A stretch of DNA of 28,505 nt from CAMLQK01 sp035478775 (GTDB taxonomy: Bacteria; Patescibacteriota; Saccharimonadia; Saccharimonadales; UBA4665): contig DATIJG010000006.1 of NCBI GenBank assembly GCA_035478775.1, positions 1 through 28,505 of the forward strand, read 5' to 3'. The notes under the pieces were generated by a model. It was not told where the DNA came from. It worked only from the letters and a program-made list of their open reading frames with translations, and made no database searches. Shown piece by piece: positions 14,528-23,885 of the stretch. Position numbers and translations under genes: made by a program. The first letter of the stretch is position 1. Each line of letters begins with the position of its first letter.

Positions 14528-14555
14528 TTGACTGCTTATGCTTTGCCTGTGTAAT
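14528..14555 (+). promoter_or_regulatory. promoter of the gene at 14589
   Basis: TTGACT (14528-14533), a 16-nt spacer and TGTAAT (14550-14555). The leader is about 27 nt. It is divergent from the promoter at 14454-14459, and the two share a 145-bp intergenic region. Confidence 0.6.
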
Positions 14556-14588
14556 ATGAGAAAAACTGTTCACAGAAAGTGAGTCACC

Positions 14589-15728
14589 ATGAGTGCTTCT
14601 CCAGAATATTCTCCAACACAATTTGAACTTCCATCACACGACCCCAGCCAATTTACGCCTGGTACTTTTGCCGAACGGGCAACAGGCCTAAAAGATCATT
14701 TTTACTCACGCAGCGTAAGCAGGTTCCCGTTGCCCGAAAACGCCGACGGCAACGACGAGAGCCTTATTATTGGCGCTTATGTGGCAAAAGGCGCACTCGT
14801 GGGTGTGAGCGTTGGTATTGAAAAAGCTGCCTACCAAGAAACGGACGGCCACCCTGCTCCGCGTATTCATGAGCCAGAGGGCACACAATATTTTCCGTCG
14901 CTTTCCAAGGCCGAAATTGCCCGCCTGCAATCTTATTCTGACACTGAAAAGCCGTTTACAAATAAACTTGTTGTGCCGCCTGAAGAAAGAAGCTCGCGTT
15001 TGGTTGAAATACCGGAAGCGGCTGATGTTATTGCCCGAACCGACCCGACACACACGCTGTTTATTATTGGCCCAGATATGCTAAAAGATCGGCACCGCCG
15101 GGTGGCAACACATGAGCAAATATATGAAAAACTTAGGCTTACAACGCAAACGACCGAAGAAGGGCGGCATAATAACCAACTTTTTGTCGATCAGTTTCGC
15201 CATCGCCGTTATTCTACCGCCAGTGATGTCCAATACTTCTATGAGCAATTCGTTGAAGCGAGCGTAAGCTTGCAGCCGACGCAAGCGCACGATGGGCTTA
15301 ATGCGGTAATGCGCGCCAGAAATTTTGAACCGGCTCTTATGGCAACCAACTTTAACCTGGGTGCACTCGCTTTGAACCCGATAATGCCATATGCGGGCTG
15401 GCTAGCCGACAAGTTTGATTATCATGGCGGTGGCGAGTACGAAGCCGCAAAGCGCGCGGAATTAAGGAATGCTGTCCGTGCCATTGATGAACGTGGAGTC
15501 AAGCTTATCTGCGCTGTAGGCCTCGACGACGATAACATGGGCTATCTCGACTATTTCAGCCAAGCAGAGGGCGCCCGAGGTGCTCAAATGCTCGTTGTTA
15601 ATGAGCTGTCGCCAGAGGAATTGCCATACACCCGCGACACCCTACACGTTAAGGGTGAGCTTACGGAAACGTTGCCTGCGCTCGCTGCCGCCATCGAAGG
15701 CAAGAAAGCGGCTGGCCGCGAAGCTTAG
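14589..15728 (+). CDS. unknown protein, 379 aa
   Basis: No family recognised. An N-terminal ~50 residues rich in Ser, Pro and Phe precede a hydrophobic segment 'IIGAYVAKGALVGVSVGI' (about 59-77), which reads as buried strands rather than a membrane helix. 'HTLFIIGPDML' follows, then a basic helical middle, 'NLGALALNPIMPYAGWLADK', and a C-terminal alpha/beta part 'GVKLICAVGLDDDNMGYLDY' with 'GAQMLVVNELSPEEL'. The alternation of strands and helices suggests a soluble enzyme of alpha/beta type. It has its own promoter, and argS starts 114 bp downstream with a separate -10. It is divergent from the unknown-alr pair, which may share control. Confidence 0.7.
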   Translation: MSASPEYSPTQFELPSHDPSQFTPGTFAERATGLKDHFYSRSVSRFPLPENADGNDESLIIGAYVAKGALVGVSVGIEKAAYQETDGHPAPRIHEPEGTQYFPSLSKAEIARLQSYSDTEKPFTNKLVVPPEERSSRLVEIPEAADVIARTDPTHTLFIIGPDMLKDRHRRVATHEQIYEKLRLTTQTTEEGRHNNQLFVDQFRHRRYSTASDVQYFYEQFVEASVSLQPTQAHDGLNAVMRARNFEPALMATNFNLGALALNPIMPYAGWLADKFDYHGGGEYEAAKRAELRNAVRAIDERGVKLICAVGLDDDNMGYLDYFSQAEGARGAQMLVVNELSPEELPYTRDTLHVKGELTETLPALAAAIEGKKAAGREA

Positions 15729-15760
15729 CGGCTTTTCGTCTCGGTGCAACCGGCAATTTA

Positions 15761-15769
15761 TGTTAAAAT
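15761..15769 (+). promoter_or_regulatory. extended -10 for argS
   Basis: TGTTAAAAT (TGn plus TAAAAT) at 15761-15769 with no good -35. The leader to ATG 15843 is about 67 nt and contains a short direct repeat (TGCTCTT, twice). No T-box-like element was recognised. Confidence 0.4.
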
Positions 15770-15842
15770 AACAGAGTATGTGCTGCTCTTAAAGGCTTAA
15801 CAGGCGCGTGCTCTTATTTTAATACCTAAAAAGAATACCACT

Positions 15843-17702
15843 ATGAACCAACCACTCAGGCCTGACGGCTACAAAGCTATGCTCGCAGGCCAAATTGAAA
15901 AAAGCATTGCCCAAGCAGAAGCCCGCCGCCGCGCGCCCGCTAAAACCGCGCCTTTGGGGCTGGAGTGGCAGGTCGCGCTTGAAAAAGGTGTAGCCAAACT
16001 AGCCGGTTCCGACGGGGAGCTGCCCGGCATCGCGAGTATGTTGGTGCATCCACCGAAAAATGCCAAACTTAGCTGGCTGCCTGATTATGCACTGCCGGCA
16101 TTTGAGCTTGCTCGCCTGTTAAAACAAAACCCTATGGCTTTGGCGGCCGAAATTACAAACGATGTAAGTCTCGCTAAGCATTTTTCTAAAATTGAAGCTG
16201 CCGGCCCGTATGTAAACCTGCGCTTGCAAGACGCCGAACTAATTGACGGCGTTAAAACCATTTTAAAACAAGGCGAAAATTACGGCCGTTCAAATTTTGG
16301 CGAAGGCAAGGTGGCGCTTGTAGAATTTTCGAGCCCGAACGTTGCTAAGCCGTTTGGCATTAACCATTTGCGTTCGACGGTGATTGGCGAGTCGCTGGCG
16401 CGCTTGTTTGGATTTTCGGGTTTTACAGTTATCCGCGATAACCATTTGGGCGACTGGGGTACGCAATTTGGTAATTTACTCGCCGCACACCAGCAGTACG
16501 CGCCGGAACGCGACTTCGCTTCGCTTGACACCGATGAATTGAACGCTATATATGTGCGCTTCAGCCAAGAAAAAAAGACTAATCCGGCTTTAGCGCGTCT
16601 TGGTCAGGAAATGTTTGCCAAGCTTGACGCCGGCGACCCGGTGCTTTTGGCGAGCTGGGCGGCAGCGCTCAACATGAGTCTAAAAGAATTTAAGGCTGTT
16701 TATGAACGCTTGAGTATCGAATTTGATACTCAAATTGGCGAAAGTTACTTCGATAAAGACGCTGCGGCACTAGTTGACCAACTACCAGAGCGCGGTGCTA
16801 AAAACGTCGTGCTCGACAAAAAAACTAAAGCGGCCTACATTGACGGCGAACATCCGGTCGTGTTGCGCACTCAAGATGGCTACTGCGTGTATGCGGCGCG
16901 CGACTTGGCGACCATTGCCTTTCGCCAACAAACGTATACCCCCGACGAGGTTATATATGTTGTGGGTGAAGAACAAGCTAGCTACTTCCGCACCATTTTT
17001 GAAGTTGCCCGCGAAGTAGGCCTCACCACTTTGCCCCAGGGCGGCCACATGCACCTTGAGCACATCGGCTTTGGCTTGCTACTCGACCGCGAAGGTAAAA
17101 AACTTTCGACCCGTAAAGGCACCAGCGGCAAGTTAGAAGATGTCATTGACCAGCTTGACGAGCGTGCTTACCAAGAAACGACCGCCCGCAACCCCGAAAT
17201 GGACAAAGGCTTGGCGCGCAGCATTGCTAAAAAAATCGCGGTTGGTGCCCTTATTTGGAATGACTTGCGCACCGACCGTGTCTCAAGCGTACGTTTTGAT
17301 ATCGACCGAATGCTGGCGCTGGGCGGCGGCAGTGTGATCGACATTTTGTACACTTATTCGCGTAGCTCGTCGCTGTTACAAAAGCTCGCTGATGACCCGG
17401 AGTTTACTCAAACTACACCGGCGAAAGAATTTTCGACCGAAACTGAGCACCAGTTAGCTGCGCGCCTGCTGGAGCTTAGCCAAGTTATTCGCCAAGCAAC
17501 AATTGAGCGCGCGCCGCACATTTTAGTGGGCTATTTGCAGGACCTCGTGCAGCTGCATGGCCGGTTTTACGAAGAATCCCGCATCCAGGGTGTAAGCGAT
17601 GCGCACCTTGCCCAGTTGCGTGCCGATTTGCACCGCGCCTACAAAACTGTTATCGCCAGCGGCCTCGGTTGCTTGAACATTCCGCTTACTGAGCGCATTT
17701 AA
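15843..17702 (+). CDS. argS: arginyl-tRNA synthetase
   Basis: A class I aminoacyl-tRNA synthetase charging tRNA-Arg. In order it shows an N-terminal additional domain (~1-145, ending 'GPYVNLRL') that recognises the tRNA elbow. 'VEFSSPNVAKPF' follows, then the HIGH-like site reading GINH in 'GINHLRSTVIG'. 'DNHLGDWGTQFG' comes next, the KMSKS-like loop is 'GKKLSTRKGTSG', and a helical DALR anticodon-binding domain ends the protein. The HIGH box lacks its first His and has Asn for the usual Gly. Loss of the first His occurs in other ArgRS, but the Asn is unusual. Length 619 is somewhat above typical bacterial ArgRS. It is followed by a strong hairpin shared with the convergent exporter gene. Confidence 0.95.
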   Translation: MNQPLRPDGYKAMLAGQIEKSIAQAEARRRAPAKTAPLGLEWQVALEKGVAKLAGSDGELPGIASMLVHPPKNAKLSWLPDYALPAFELARLLKQNPMALAAEITNDVSLAKHFSKIEAAGPYVNLRLQDAELIDGVKTILKQGENYGRSNFGEGKVALVEFSSPNVAKPFGINHLRSTVIGESLARLFGFSGFTVIRDNHLGDWGTQFGNLLAAHQQYAPERDFASLDTDELNAIYVRFSQEKKTNPALARLGQEMFAKLDAGDPVLLASWAAALNMSLKEFKAVYERLSIEFDTQIGESYFDKDAAALVDQLPERGAKNVVLDKKTKAAYIDGEHPVVLRTQDGYCVYAARDLATIAFRQQTYTPDEVIYVVGEEQASYFRTIFEVAREVGLTTLPQGGHMHLEHIGFGLLLDREGKKLSTRKGTSGKLEDVIDQLDERAYQETTARNPEMDKGLARSIAKKIAVGALIWNDLRTDRVSSVRFDIDRMLALGGGSVIDILYTYSRSSSLLQKLADDPEFTQTTPAKEFSTETEHQLAARLLELSQVIRQATIERAPHILVGYLQDLVQLHGRFYEESRIQGVSDAHLAQLRADLHRAYKTVIASGLGCLNIPLTERI

Positions 17703-17783
17703 CACTGTTTCACCGCTGTAGTTAGCAGAAATATTGACGCCAGCGTATAGTTTTTTAGACTTTGCCGGAGTAAACCGTTTTAA

Positions 17784-17823
17784 AACCAACATGACCCCTC
17801 ACTAAAGAAGGGTCATGTTGGTT
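17784..17823. terminator. bidirectional terminator between argS and the exporter gene
   Basis: A 14-bp perfect stem, AACCAACATGACCC (17784-17797) with GGGTCATGTTGGTT (17810-17823), and a 12-nt loop. Reading the minus strand it ends in TTTT, so it best serves the minus-strand exporter, 29 bp past its stop. For argS it lies about 80 bp downstream. Confidence 0.85.
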
Positions 17824-17852
17824 AGTTTAGTTTCTTGTTTTACAGAAACGTT

Positions 17853-19532
17853 TTATGCTTCTTGCACGACACGCAACTTGCGCGGCAGCGTGAAGCTCAA
17901 TCCTGAAACGAGTATGAGCAGCATCACCACGTACACAACAGATGCGCGGAAGCCGTTGGCGAAGTTAATTGCATTTGCTTCGATGGAGCTATGCGCGACG
18001 GCATTAGCAACGAGATCTTCATGGCCGGGCGTGTCCGTTTGCGTCTGAAGGCAGCTTTGCGGCACAACGTTGGCATCTTTTTCGGTGGTGCGGTCGTGGA
18101 AACAGTCGCGGGTTTGTGCCAAAATATATGTTTGCGCGTTGGCAGGCACATGCAACGTTGTCAGTTGCGAACGCAGCTGCGGTGAAACCTGGTTAAAGCT
18201 TTGGTAGCTGCCGTGGTTCAATTGGCCAAAGAAGATCACGCCGATAATGGCGATACCAATTGCACCACCAACTTGCTGCACGGCGTTCAAAATGCCAGAG
18301 GCCGAACCGGCGTGTGTGCTGTCTACATCTTGCAAGGCGGCAGAGAACATTGGTACCATTACGCATGATAAGCCAAGGCCCGCAAGGAACAAGCCCGGCA
18401 ATAACTGCCACGGATGCGTGCCCAGCGTGTAGTGGCTGATGAGGGCGCTCGTAATGATCAAACCGGCTGCAAACAAGATCGCTCCCACGATGATAGTATA
18501 ACGACCAATTTTGGTAATCAACTTTTGGCCGAGCCCTACAAACCCAATGGTTATACCAAGGGCGGTTGCGATGCCGGTCAGCGCCGCTTTAATCGGGCTG
18601 TAGCCCAACCCAATCTGCAAAGACAAACCGAAGGTTAAGAAGTAGCCGATCATCACCGATTCAACGATAACGTTCAGACCCAAACCGCTAATAAAAGTAC
18701 GAATGCGGAACAGGGCCGGCACAATAAGCGCCGACTTGTCACGCATATCCTTGCGGCGTTCATACCAACCAAACACGGCAAGGGCGGGGATAGACGCGGC
18801 CAGCAAAATCAGGCTCCACACCGGCCAGTTGAGATCACGGCCTTCAATTAACGGGAACACCAGCAAGCTGAGCGCTACGACAACTAACAGCGTACCTTTA
18901 ATGTCAATATGTAAAGGGTGCTCGCTTTTACCTGCCGGCAAATATTTGCTGCCAGCTATGAAGGCAAAAATACCAACTGGCAAGTTAATAAGGAAGATCG
19001 GACGCCAGTCCCAGCCAAACAAGTTGGCCTTAATCAGTAAACCACCGATGATTGGGCCAAGCGAAGCAGCCAAACCGCCAAGCATGCCAAACATGCCCAT
19101 CACAGAGCCGCGTTCTTCGGGCTTGTACATCACCTGCATCAGCGACATCACTTGCGGCACCATCAGTGCAGCCATCGACCCCTGTAAAAGCCGGGCGATC
19201 ACCAAAAACGTCGGATTTGGTGCGATACCAGTTAACAGCGAAGCGACGGTAAAACCGCTCACGCCGAGCAGGAAGATTTTTTTATAGCCAAACACGTCAC
19301 CCATGCGGCCGCCAGTAATCAGCAGCAGCGCGAAGGTAAGTGAATATCCCGCCACTAGCCACTGGATGGTCGCATAACTTGCGCCCAGGTTGGTTTGGAT
19401 GGATGGAATGGCAATGTTGACAATTGTAGAGTCGAGCAAGTCCATGACGAAAGCGAAAGCCACGATAAGCAGGGCCATCTTTTTTTGCTTGGCCGTAAAC
19501 TTGCTCGCGTGGTGGGAAGCGGCATGTTCCAT
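17853..19532 (-). CDS. DHA2-type MFS drug exporter (EmrB/QacA-like, 14 TM)
   Basis: A 559-residue inner-membrane proton antiporter of the 14-helix DHA2 group. After a basic N-terminus, 'LDSTIVNIAIPSIQ' (helix 1), 'GRMGDVFGYKKIF' (motif A between helices 2 and 3) and 'ASLGPIIGG' (motif C, helix 5) are clear. A long extracytoplasmic loop with two Cys (around residues 445-515) precedes the last helix, as in EmrB/QacA proteins. AAGG lies 9 nt before the ATG. It is divergent from a marR gene 93 bp away with palindromes between, a classic repressor-efflux pair. The exported compound is unknown. Confidence 0.93.
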   Translation of the reverse strand: MEHAASHHASKFTAKQKKMALLIVAFAFVMDLLDSTIVNIAIPSIQTNLGASYATIQWLVAGYSLTFALLLITGGRMGDVFGYKKIFLLGVSGFTVASLLTGIAPNPTFLVIARLLQGSMAALMVPQVMSLMQVMYKPEERGSVMGMFGMLGGLAASLGPIIGGLLIKANLFGWDWRPIFLINLPVGIFAFIAGSKYLPAGKSEHPLHIDIKGTLLVVVALSLLVFPLIEGRDLNWPVWSLILLAASIPALAVFGWYERRKDMRDKSALIVPALFRIRTFISGLGLNVIVESVMIGYFLTFGLSLQIGLGYSPIKAALTGIATALGITIGFVGLGQKLITKIGRYTIIVGAILFAAGLIITSALISHYTLGTHPWQLLPGLFLAGLGLSCVMVPMFSAALQDVDSTHAGSASGILNAVQQVGGAIGIAIIGVIFFGQLNHGSYQSFNQVSPQLRSQLTTLHVPANAQTYILAQTRDCFHDRTTEKDANVVPQSCLQTQTDTPGHEDLVANAVAHSSIEANAINFANGFRASVVYVVMLLILVSGLSFTLPRKLRVVQEA

Positions 19533-19567
19533 TGATTTATACCTTATATTACGTTATAATTTTTTGT

Positions 19568-19608
19568 AACTAAGAATTAAGTTTGCTTAATATCTTAGAA
19601 TCTAAGTT
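19568..19608. promoter_or_regulatory. palindromic operator region for the MarR regulator
   Basis: CTAAGAATTAAG (19570-19581) is an inverted repeat of CTTAATATCTTAG (19586-19598) with one extra base. The second arm is reused in a tight palindrome CTTAG-AAT-CTAAG (19594-19606). The position between the divergent efflux and marR genes, and the A/T-rich, short-spaced symmetry, fit MarR-family dimers. Confidence 0.6.
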
Positions 19609-19625
19609 AAATTATTTTCCAGCTT

Positions 19626-20102
19626 ATGTCAAGTAGAAAAGACCGTAATACACTGGTGGCAGAGATCGGGCAAATGGCCCGTGACCACGGCAACTTAAAC
19701 GTGCTCATGGTTAATGCCATCGCGCAACATGTGGGTTTAAGTGCAACTGAATTTGAATGCTGCAGCCTAATTGCCGACGAAGGCCCATTTACGGCGGGCG
19801 AGCTCGCCAAGCGCTGCCGCATCACTACCGGTGGCATGACCGGCATGATTGATCGTCTGGAGCGCGCCGGTTTTGCAGAGCGCAAAATTGACCCCAACGA
19901 CCGTCGTCGTGTGCTGGTATCTGCTATAGAACAAAAAAAGGCGACCAAATTGGTGTGTGAATTATATCAGCCACTGCAAGAATCGTTCGACAAAATAATG
20001 AGCGAATATACGCTCGAGCAGCTCGAAGTTATTGCACATTTTTTCCGCTGGACGAACCGCGCCTTCCACCATACTTTAGAAAGCTTGCCCGAAAAACAAT
20101 AG
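19626..20102 (+). CDS. MarR-family transcription regulator
   Basis: A 158-residue protein with the winged helix of MarR: helix-turn-helix 'AGELAKRCRITTGGMTGMID' followed by 'RLERAGFAERKIDPNDRRRV', containing the wing with the conserved DxRR. Flanking helices form the dimer interface. It probably represses itself and the divergent exporter and is released by small ligands. Cys residues near residues 41-42 ('FECCSL') might allow redox sensing, which is speculation. No Shine-Dalgarno precedes the ATG. TATTTT (19613-19618) lies 7 nt upstream, so the mRNA may be leaderless. Confidence 0.93.
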   Translation: MSSRKDRNTLVAEIGQMARDHGNLNVLMVNAIAQHVGLSATEFECCSLIADEGPFTAGELAKRCRITTGGMTGMIDRLERAGFAERKIDPNDRRRVLVSAIEQKKATKLVCELYQPLQESFDKIMSEYTLEQLEVIAHFFRWTNRAFHHTLESLPEKQ

Positions 20103-20132
20103 CTCTAACGGAGATTAGACTGCCAAAAGTTG

Positions 20133-20141
20133 TGGTATGCT
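20133..20141 (+). promoter_or_regulatory. extended -10, leaderless, for the EEP gene
   Basis: TGG followed by TATGCT (20136-20141) is an extended -10 situated 8 nt before ATG 20150. No convincing -35 and no Shine-Dalgarno were seen. Confidence 0.5.
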
Positions 20142-20149
20142 AGGGTGAT

Positions 20150-20911
20150 ATGGAATTACGTGTTGCTACCTGGAATATTGCGGCCGCCCACAAAATGCTA
20201 TCCGCAGACCGTTTCGATTATAGCTTGCACCAAGACGTGGCTTACTTTGCGGGCCAGTTGCACCGGCTTGACCCCGACGTTATTTGCCTCCAAGAGTCTG
20301 AGTTTAACACGGACGATTCATTAACACACCGCTTTGCCGGCGAACTTGGTATGCCTTACTTTTCTGAGACACCCGGCTGCCCGTCGCATATCAGCAACGG
20401 TTACCAATTGACTACCGCGATTATTGCTAAAAAACCATTCACCAATGCCCGGCATGTGCTGTTGCCGCAGCCAACTTTTGAATTGCGCTTCAAGCACAGC
20501 GATGAAGCCGTGCAGCCGTATAACCGATATATGCAGCTTGTTACTTTTGATAATTTTACCGTCGGCACGCTGCATACGGAGCCGCTAGGAGCATTCGGGC
20601 GGTCATATGAGCATGGTGAAGGCCAACACCTAGCGCACTCCATCGACGAATTGCTCGTACAAGAACTTGAAACTCCTATTATAGTTGCCGCCGACTTCAA
20701 CATGGTTGCTTTAGTAAAAACACTGCCGCGGTTTATCACTGAATGCCGGCTTCAAGAGGCGCTCCCAAGCGAACCCACAAAACCGCAAGGTAGCCACCCG
20801 GACCACATATTGTTTAGCCCGGAATGGCAATTACTGCAGTCTGGCATCGAACATACACAGTCCGATCATTACCTATGTTGGGCTGACTTGGAACTGGCCA
20901 GCTCTCGGTAA
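20150..20911 (+). CDS. endonuclease/exonuclease/phosphatase (EEP) family protein
   Basis: A 253-residue DNase I-like phosphoesterase. The family motifs are in order: 'VATWNIA' (Asn 9), 'DVICLQES' (metal-binding Glu about 49), 'VGTLHTEP', 'VAADFNM' (Asp/Asn pair), 'HPDHILFS' and the terminal 'QSDHYLCW' (catalytic His). All metal and catalytic residues appear present. Substrates in this fold range from abasic DNA to phosphoinositides and nucleotides, and nothing here decides between them. There is no signal peptide. The gene is monocistronic with a probable leaderless start. Confidence 0.9.
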   Translation: MELRVATWNIAAAHKMLSADRFDYSLHQDVAYFAGQLHRLDPDVICLQESEFNTDDSLTHRFAGELGMPYFSETPGCPSHISNGYQLTTAIIAKKPFTNARHVLLPQPTFELRFKHSDEAVQPYNRYMQLVTFDNFTVGTLHTEPLGAFGRSYEHGEGQHLAHSIDELLVQELETPIIVAADFNMVALVKTLPRFITECRLQEALPSEPTKPQGSHPDHILFSPEWQLLQSGIEHTQSDHYLCWADLELASSR

Positions 20912-20918
20912 AATTTAC

Positions 20919-21659
20919 TTAGCCAAAACGTTCGGCACGAATATGTGCTGGCGGGACTCCAAGTTTTACGAGGTCGTCGGCCATTAGCTCAACAAATGGA
21001 GTGGCGCCGCAAATAAAAACGCGCGGGTCTTTTGGTAAAGCGTGCAGTGCTTGGGTAATCAGTTCCGGCGTTATAAAGCCGGTTTCCCCGGGCCAATGCT
21101 CGGGCCAGCTGTCGCTGAGCACGATTTTAGTAGTCACATGTGGGCTGCCAGCTGCAAATTCGGCGCTATAGATGATGTCGCTCTGACTGCGCGCCCCATA
21201 TAACAAATATACAGGTGTTTTAGAACCTGTTAACGTATGTGCCTGAATAATGCAACGCATTGGCACAACTCCGCTGCCACCGGCAATGAGCAATAGTGGT
21301 TCGCGCATGCTAGGTTGCCAAATGAATGATTTGCCAAGCGGGCCGCGAATTTCAATATCTTCGCCAATTTTTAGCTGGTTGCATAAATATGGAGTAACTT
21401 CACCAGCTGGCACCAGCGCTACCGTAAGCTCAAGGAGGTTGGTGTTATTCGCTGCTGTTGCTGCCGAGTATAGCCTCGCAGCCTGATAGCCATTAGGCGC
21501 GGTCAAACGGATTTCGTAATGTTGGCCCGCAGAGTGCTCTATTTTATGGGGTGCCTCAAAGGTGAACGTTTTAACAGTAGGAGTTTCCGCGCGGATGGCT
21601 TTAGTGGTAGCGACAAACCAGGTACTCGATTCGGTTATAGGCGCGTCAGTCGGTGTCAT
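20919..21659 (-). CDS. ferredoxin-NADP reductase-like flavoprotein
   Basis: A 246-residue oxidoreductase with an N-terminal FAD-binding barrel and a C-terminal NAD(P) domain. 'GQHYEIRLTAPNGYQAARLY' then 'SAA' gives the RxYS flavin motif. 'GGSGVVPMRC' is the nucleotide-binding glycine loop after 'LLLIAG', and 'RVFICGATPFVELMADDLVK' is the usual C-terminal cGp.pf segment. There is no [2Fe-2S] domain. The start overlaps the end of the sulfite-oxidase-like gene by 14 bp, so the two are co-translated. It probably delivers electrons from NAD(P)H to, or takes them from, the molybdenum protein. Confidence 0.9.
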   Translation of the reverse strand: MTPTDAPITESSTWFVATTKAIRAETPTVKTFTFEAPHKIEHSAGQHYEIRLTAPNGYQAARLYSAATAANNTNLLELTVALVPAGEVTPYLCNQLKIGEDIEIRGPLGKSFIWQPSMREPLLLIAGGSGVVPMRCIIQAHTLTGSKTPVYLLYGARSQSDIIYSAEFAAGSPHVTTKIVLSDSWPEHWPGETGFITPELITQALHALPKDPRVFICGATPFVELMADDLVKLGVPPAHIRAERFG

Positions 21660-22251
21660 ATCGTTGTTCTCGCCAGGGGTCGCCGTAATTGTGGTATCCG
21701 TTCACTTCCCAAAAACCAGGTTTGTCGGCGCTGGTGAACGTTAGCCTTTGCACCCATTTGGCGCTTTTCCAAAAATATAAGTGAGGTACGAACAAGCGCG
21801 CGGGGCCGCCATGTTCGTCAGTGAGCGGTTGGCCACCGGCGGCCACCGCAATTAAGGCTTGGCCGTTCTGCACATCGGCCACCGGCACATTGGTAGTGTA
21901 GTCGCCGTCACAGGTCGCAATAAGGTGGTGGGCGTCATTGGTCAATCCGCCCGCTAATTTAATAAGATCGTCAATTGAAACGCCTTGCCATTCCATGCCT
22001 AGCTTGCTCCAGCGGGTTACGCAGTGGATGTCGGCTTGCATGACCGTTTTTTGCAGCTGATTGAAATCATGCCAGGTGAGTGTGATTGGCTTGTGTACTT
22101 CGCCGTCGACAGTAAGCGACCATGTGGCAGTGTCGATATGGGGTGTTGCCCCGTAAGTAAGCACCGGCCAACCTTTAACTTCGGATTGACCCGGCGGTAA
22201 GCGCTTGTCGCTTTGGCCTTTGCCGAAAAAACCAGAGTTTATGACGCTCAT
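21646..22251 (-). CDS. sulfite-oxidase-like molybdopterin enzyme
   Basis: 201 residues of the SUOX/YedY (MsrP) molybdopterin fold. The Mo-ligand cysteine is C77 in 'ADIHCVTRWSKLGMEWQGV', the family's signature. 'WSLTVDGEVHKPITLTWHDF' and 'GGPARLFVPHLYFWKSAKWV' are also typical. It lacks a visible Tat signal and the C-terminal dimer domain, so it is a cytoplasmic single-domain version. It forms an overlapping pair with the flavin reductase. No molybdopterin-synthesis genes are nearby. The ATG at 22251 is preferred over 22296, because the extra 15 residues cover the probable promoter (TATGCT 12 nt upstream). Confidence 0.88.
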   Translation of the reverse strand: MSVINSGFFGKGQSDKRLPPGQSEVKGWPVLTYGATPHIDTATWSLTVDGEVHKPITLTWHDFNQLQKTVMQADIHCVTRWSKLGMEWQGVSIDDLIKLAGGLTNDAHHLIATCDGDYTTNVPVADVQNGQALIAVAAGGQPLTDEHGGPARLFVPHLYFWKSAKWVQRLTFTSADKPGFWEVNGYHNYGDPWREQRYDTD

Positions 22252-22357
22252 GTTTTTTAGTGTAGCATACATGTTTTTGTTTGTAATTTGGGGCAAGTGA
22301 GTGCATACTGTTGGCGAAGGTTCAAAACACCTTTTTTGTTTTTATTTGGAGAAAAAA

Positions 22358-23800
<1,443 letters not shown>

Positions 23801-23826
23801 AATTCGGCACTTTAGTGCAAGTATTC

Positions 23827-23869
23827 AGCAAAACGCACTGCTACCAATAAAGTGGTGCGTTTTGCTTTT
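23827..23869 (+). terminator. Rho-independent terminator of pyk
   Basis: A 12-bp stem, AGCAAAACGCAC (23827-23838) with GTGCGTTTTGCT (23855-23866), a 16-nt loop and a TTTT tail. It lies 26 bp past the pyk stop. The nearly palindromic stem may also stop the convergent gene. Confidence 0.85.
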
Positions 23870-23885
23870 AGCGGTATGAATTAAT

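Noticed and set aside
17523..17792. Minus-strand 89-codon frame over the argS 3' end, with a protein-like start.
   Set aside because: It starts inside the terminator stem and is antisense to conserved ArgRS anticodon-domain codons, so it is a shadow.
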